A DNA stretch of 5,214 nt from Methanobrevibacter sp. (lineage in GTDB: Archaea; Methanobacteriota; Methanobacteria; Methanobacteriales; Methanobacteriaceae), in assembly GCA_031289975.1 (NCBI GenBank), contig JAITOM010000158.1, forward strand, positions 1 through 5,214, written 5' to 3'. The notes beneath the pieces were generated by a model. That model was not told the DNA's origin, did no database searches, and saw nothing but the letters and a program-made list of their open reading frames with translations. Positions 5,176 through 5,214 of the stretch are shown here, piece after piece. How positions within the stretch are numbered: the first letter of the stretch is position 1; each line of letters opens with the position of its first letter. The translations under genes and the position numbers were made by a program.

Positions 5176-5214
5176 ACATGAATTATGGTATTGTCTACAT
5201 GAATTATGGTATTG
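5176..5214. repeat. 21-bp tandem repeat cut by the window end
   Basis: A 21-bp unit starting ACATGAATTATGG and ending TATTGTCT is present once in full (5176-5196) and again for 18 bases (5197-5214), where the window ends, so more copies may follow. The unit length is a multiple of three. Read from ATG 5178 on the plus strand it gives MNYGIVY repeated in frame with no stop so far, but no ribosome binding site precedes it, so coding is uncertain. Confidence 0.75.

Larger units (their letters stand above)
4643..5214. other. Gene-free A/T-rich intergenic region upstream of porC
   Basis: About 570 bases with no convincing gene on either strand. The part next to porC (to about 4775) holds promoter-like elements. 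From about 4780 onward it is almost only A and T, with the nested direct and inverted repeats listed separately. No tRNA, rRNA or CRISPR structure is visible. Confidence 0.75.

Noticed and set aside
4783..5214. CRISPR array
   Set aside because: The repeats are directly adjacent or nested without unique spacers of constant length, and no cas gene is visible.
4643..5214. Insertion sequence or mobile element remnant
   Set aside because: No transposase-like frame, no terminal inverted repeats with target duplication; only low-complexity A/T repeats.

Overview
The window looks like a very A+T-rich methanogenic archaeon of the Methanobacteriales (Methanosphaera or Methanobrevibacter type). The evidence is the gene order porC-porD-porA-porB-porE-porF, which is the arrangement known from Methanothermobacter, together with archaeal TATA-like promoter elements and strong GGAGG-type ribosome binding sites in A/T-dominated spacers. 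The genus is an inference.

Layout. Positions 18-764 (+) hold a multi-spanning membrane protein that resembles the YhhN/TMEM86 (lysoplasmalogenase-like) family. Its 5' end is problematic: there is no ATG, GTG or TTG where the homology-like reading frame begins. Positions 765-881 are a short A/T-rich space between convergent genes, with a 22-bp tandem duplication and a hairpin. Positions 882-4631 (-) are one tightly packed six-gene operon for the four-subunit pyruvate:ferredoxin oxidoreductase (pyruvate synthase; gamma, delta, alpha, beta) followed by the two accessory polyferredoxins PorE and PorF. Gene gaps are only 1-16 nt. Positions 4632-5214 are non-coding as far as I can see. They hold the por promoter region, with a TATA-like box, an 11-bp imperfect dyad at the expected transcription start and a tiny leader ORF, followed by about 400 bases of nearly pure A/T with several direct repeats. 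One tandem repeat is cut by the window end.

How the genes work together. PorA and PorB together carry the thiamine-pyrophosphate active site, PorB also carries one [4Fe-4S] cluster, PorC helps bind CoA and hold the complex together, and PorD carries two clusters. PorE and PorF each have 16 cysteines in four cluster motifs and probably pass low-potential electrons between the enzyme and cellular ferredoxin or hydrogenase. In methanogens the enzyme runs mainly in the biosynthetic direction: acetyl-CoA + CO2 + reduced ferredoxin to pyruvate. Eleven [4Fe-4S] clusters are predicted for one copy of each subunit.

The por operon itself is a known system. The less ordinary points are the start problem of the membrane gene, the dyad at the por promoter, the overlapping leader ORF, the start-codon choices of porB and porE, and the repeats flanking the operon on both sides.
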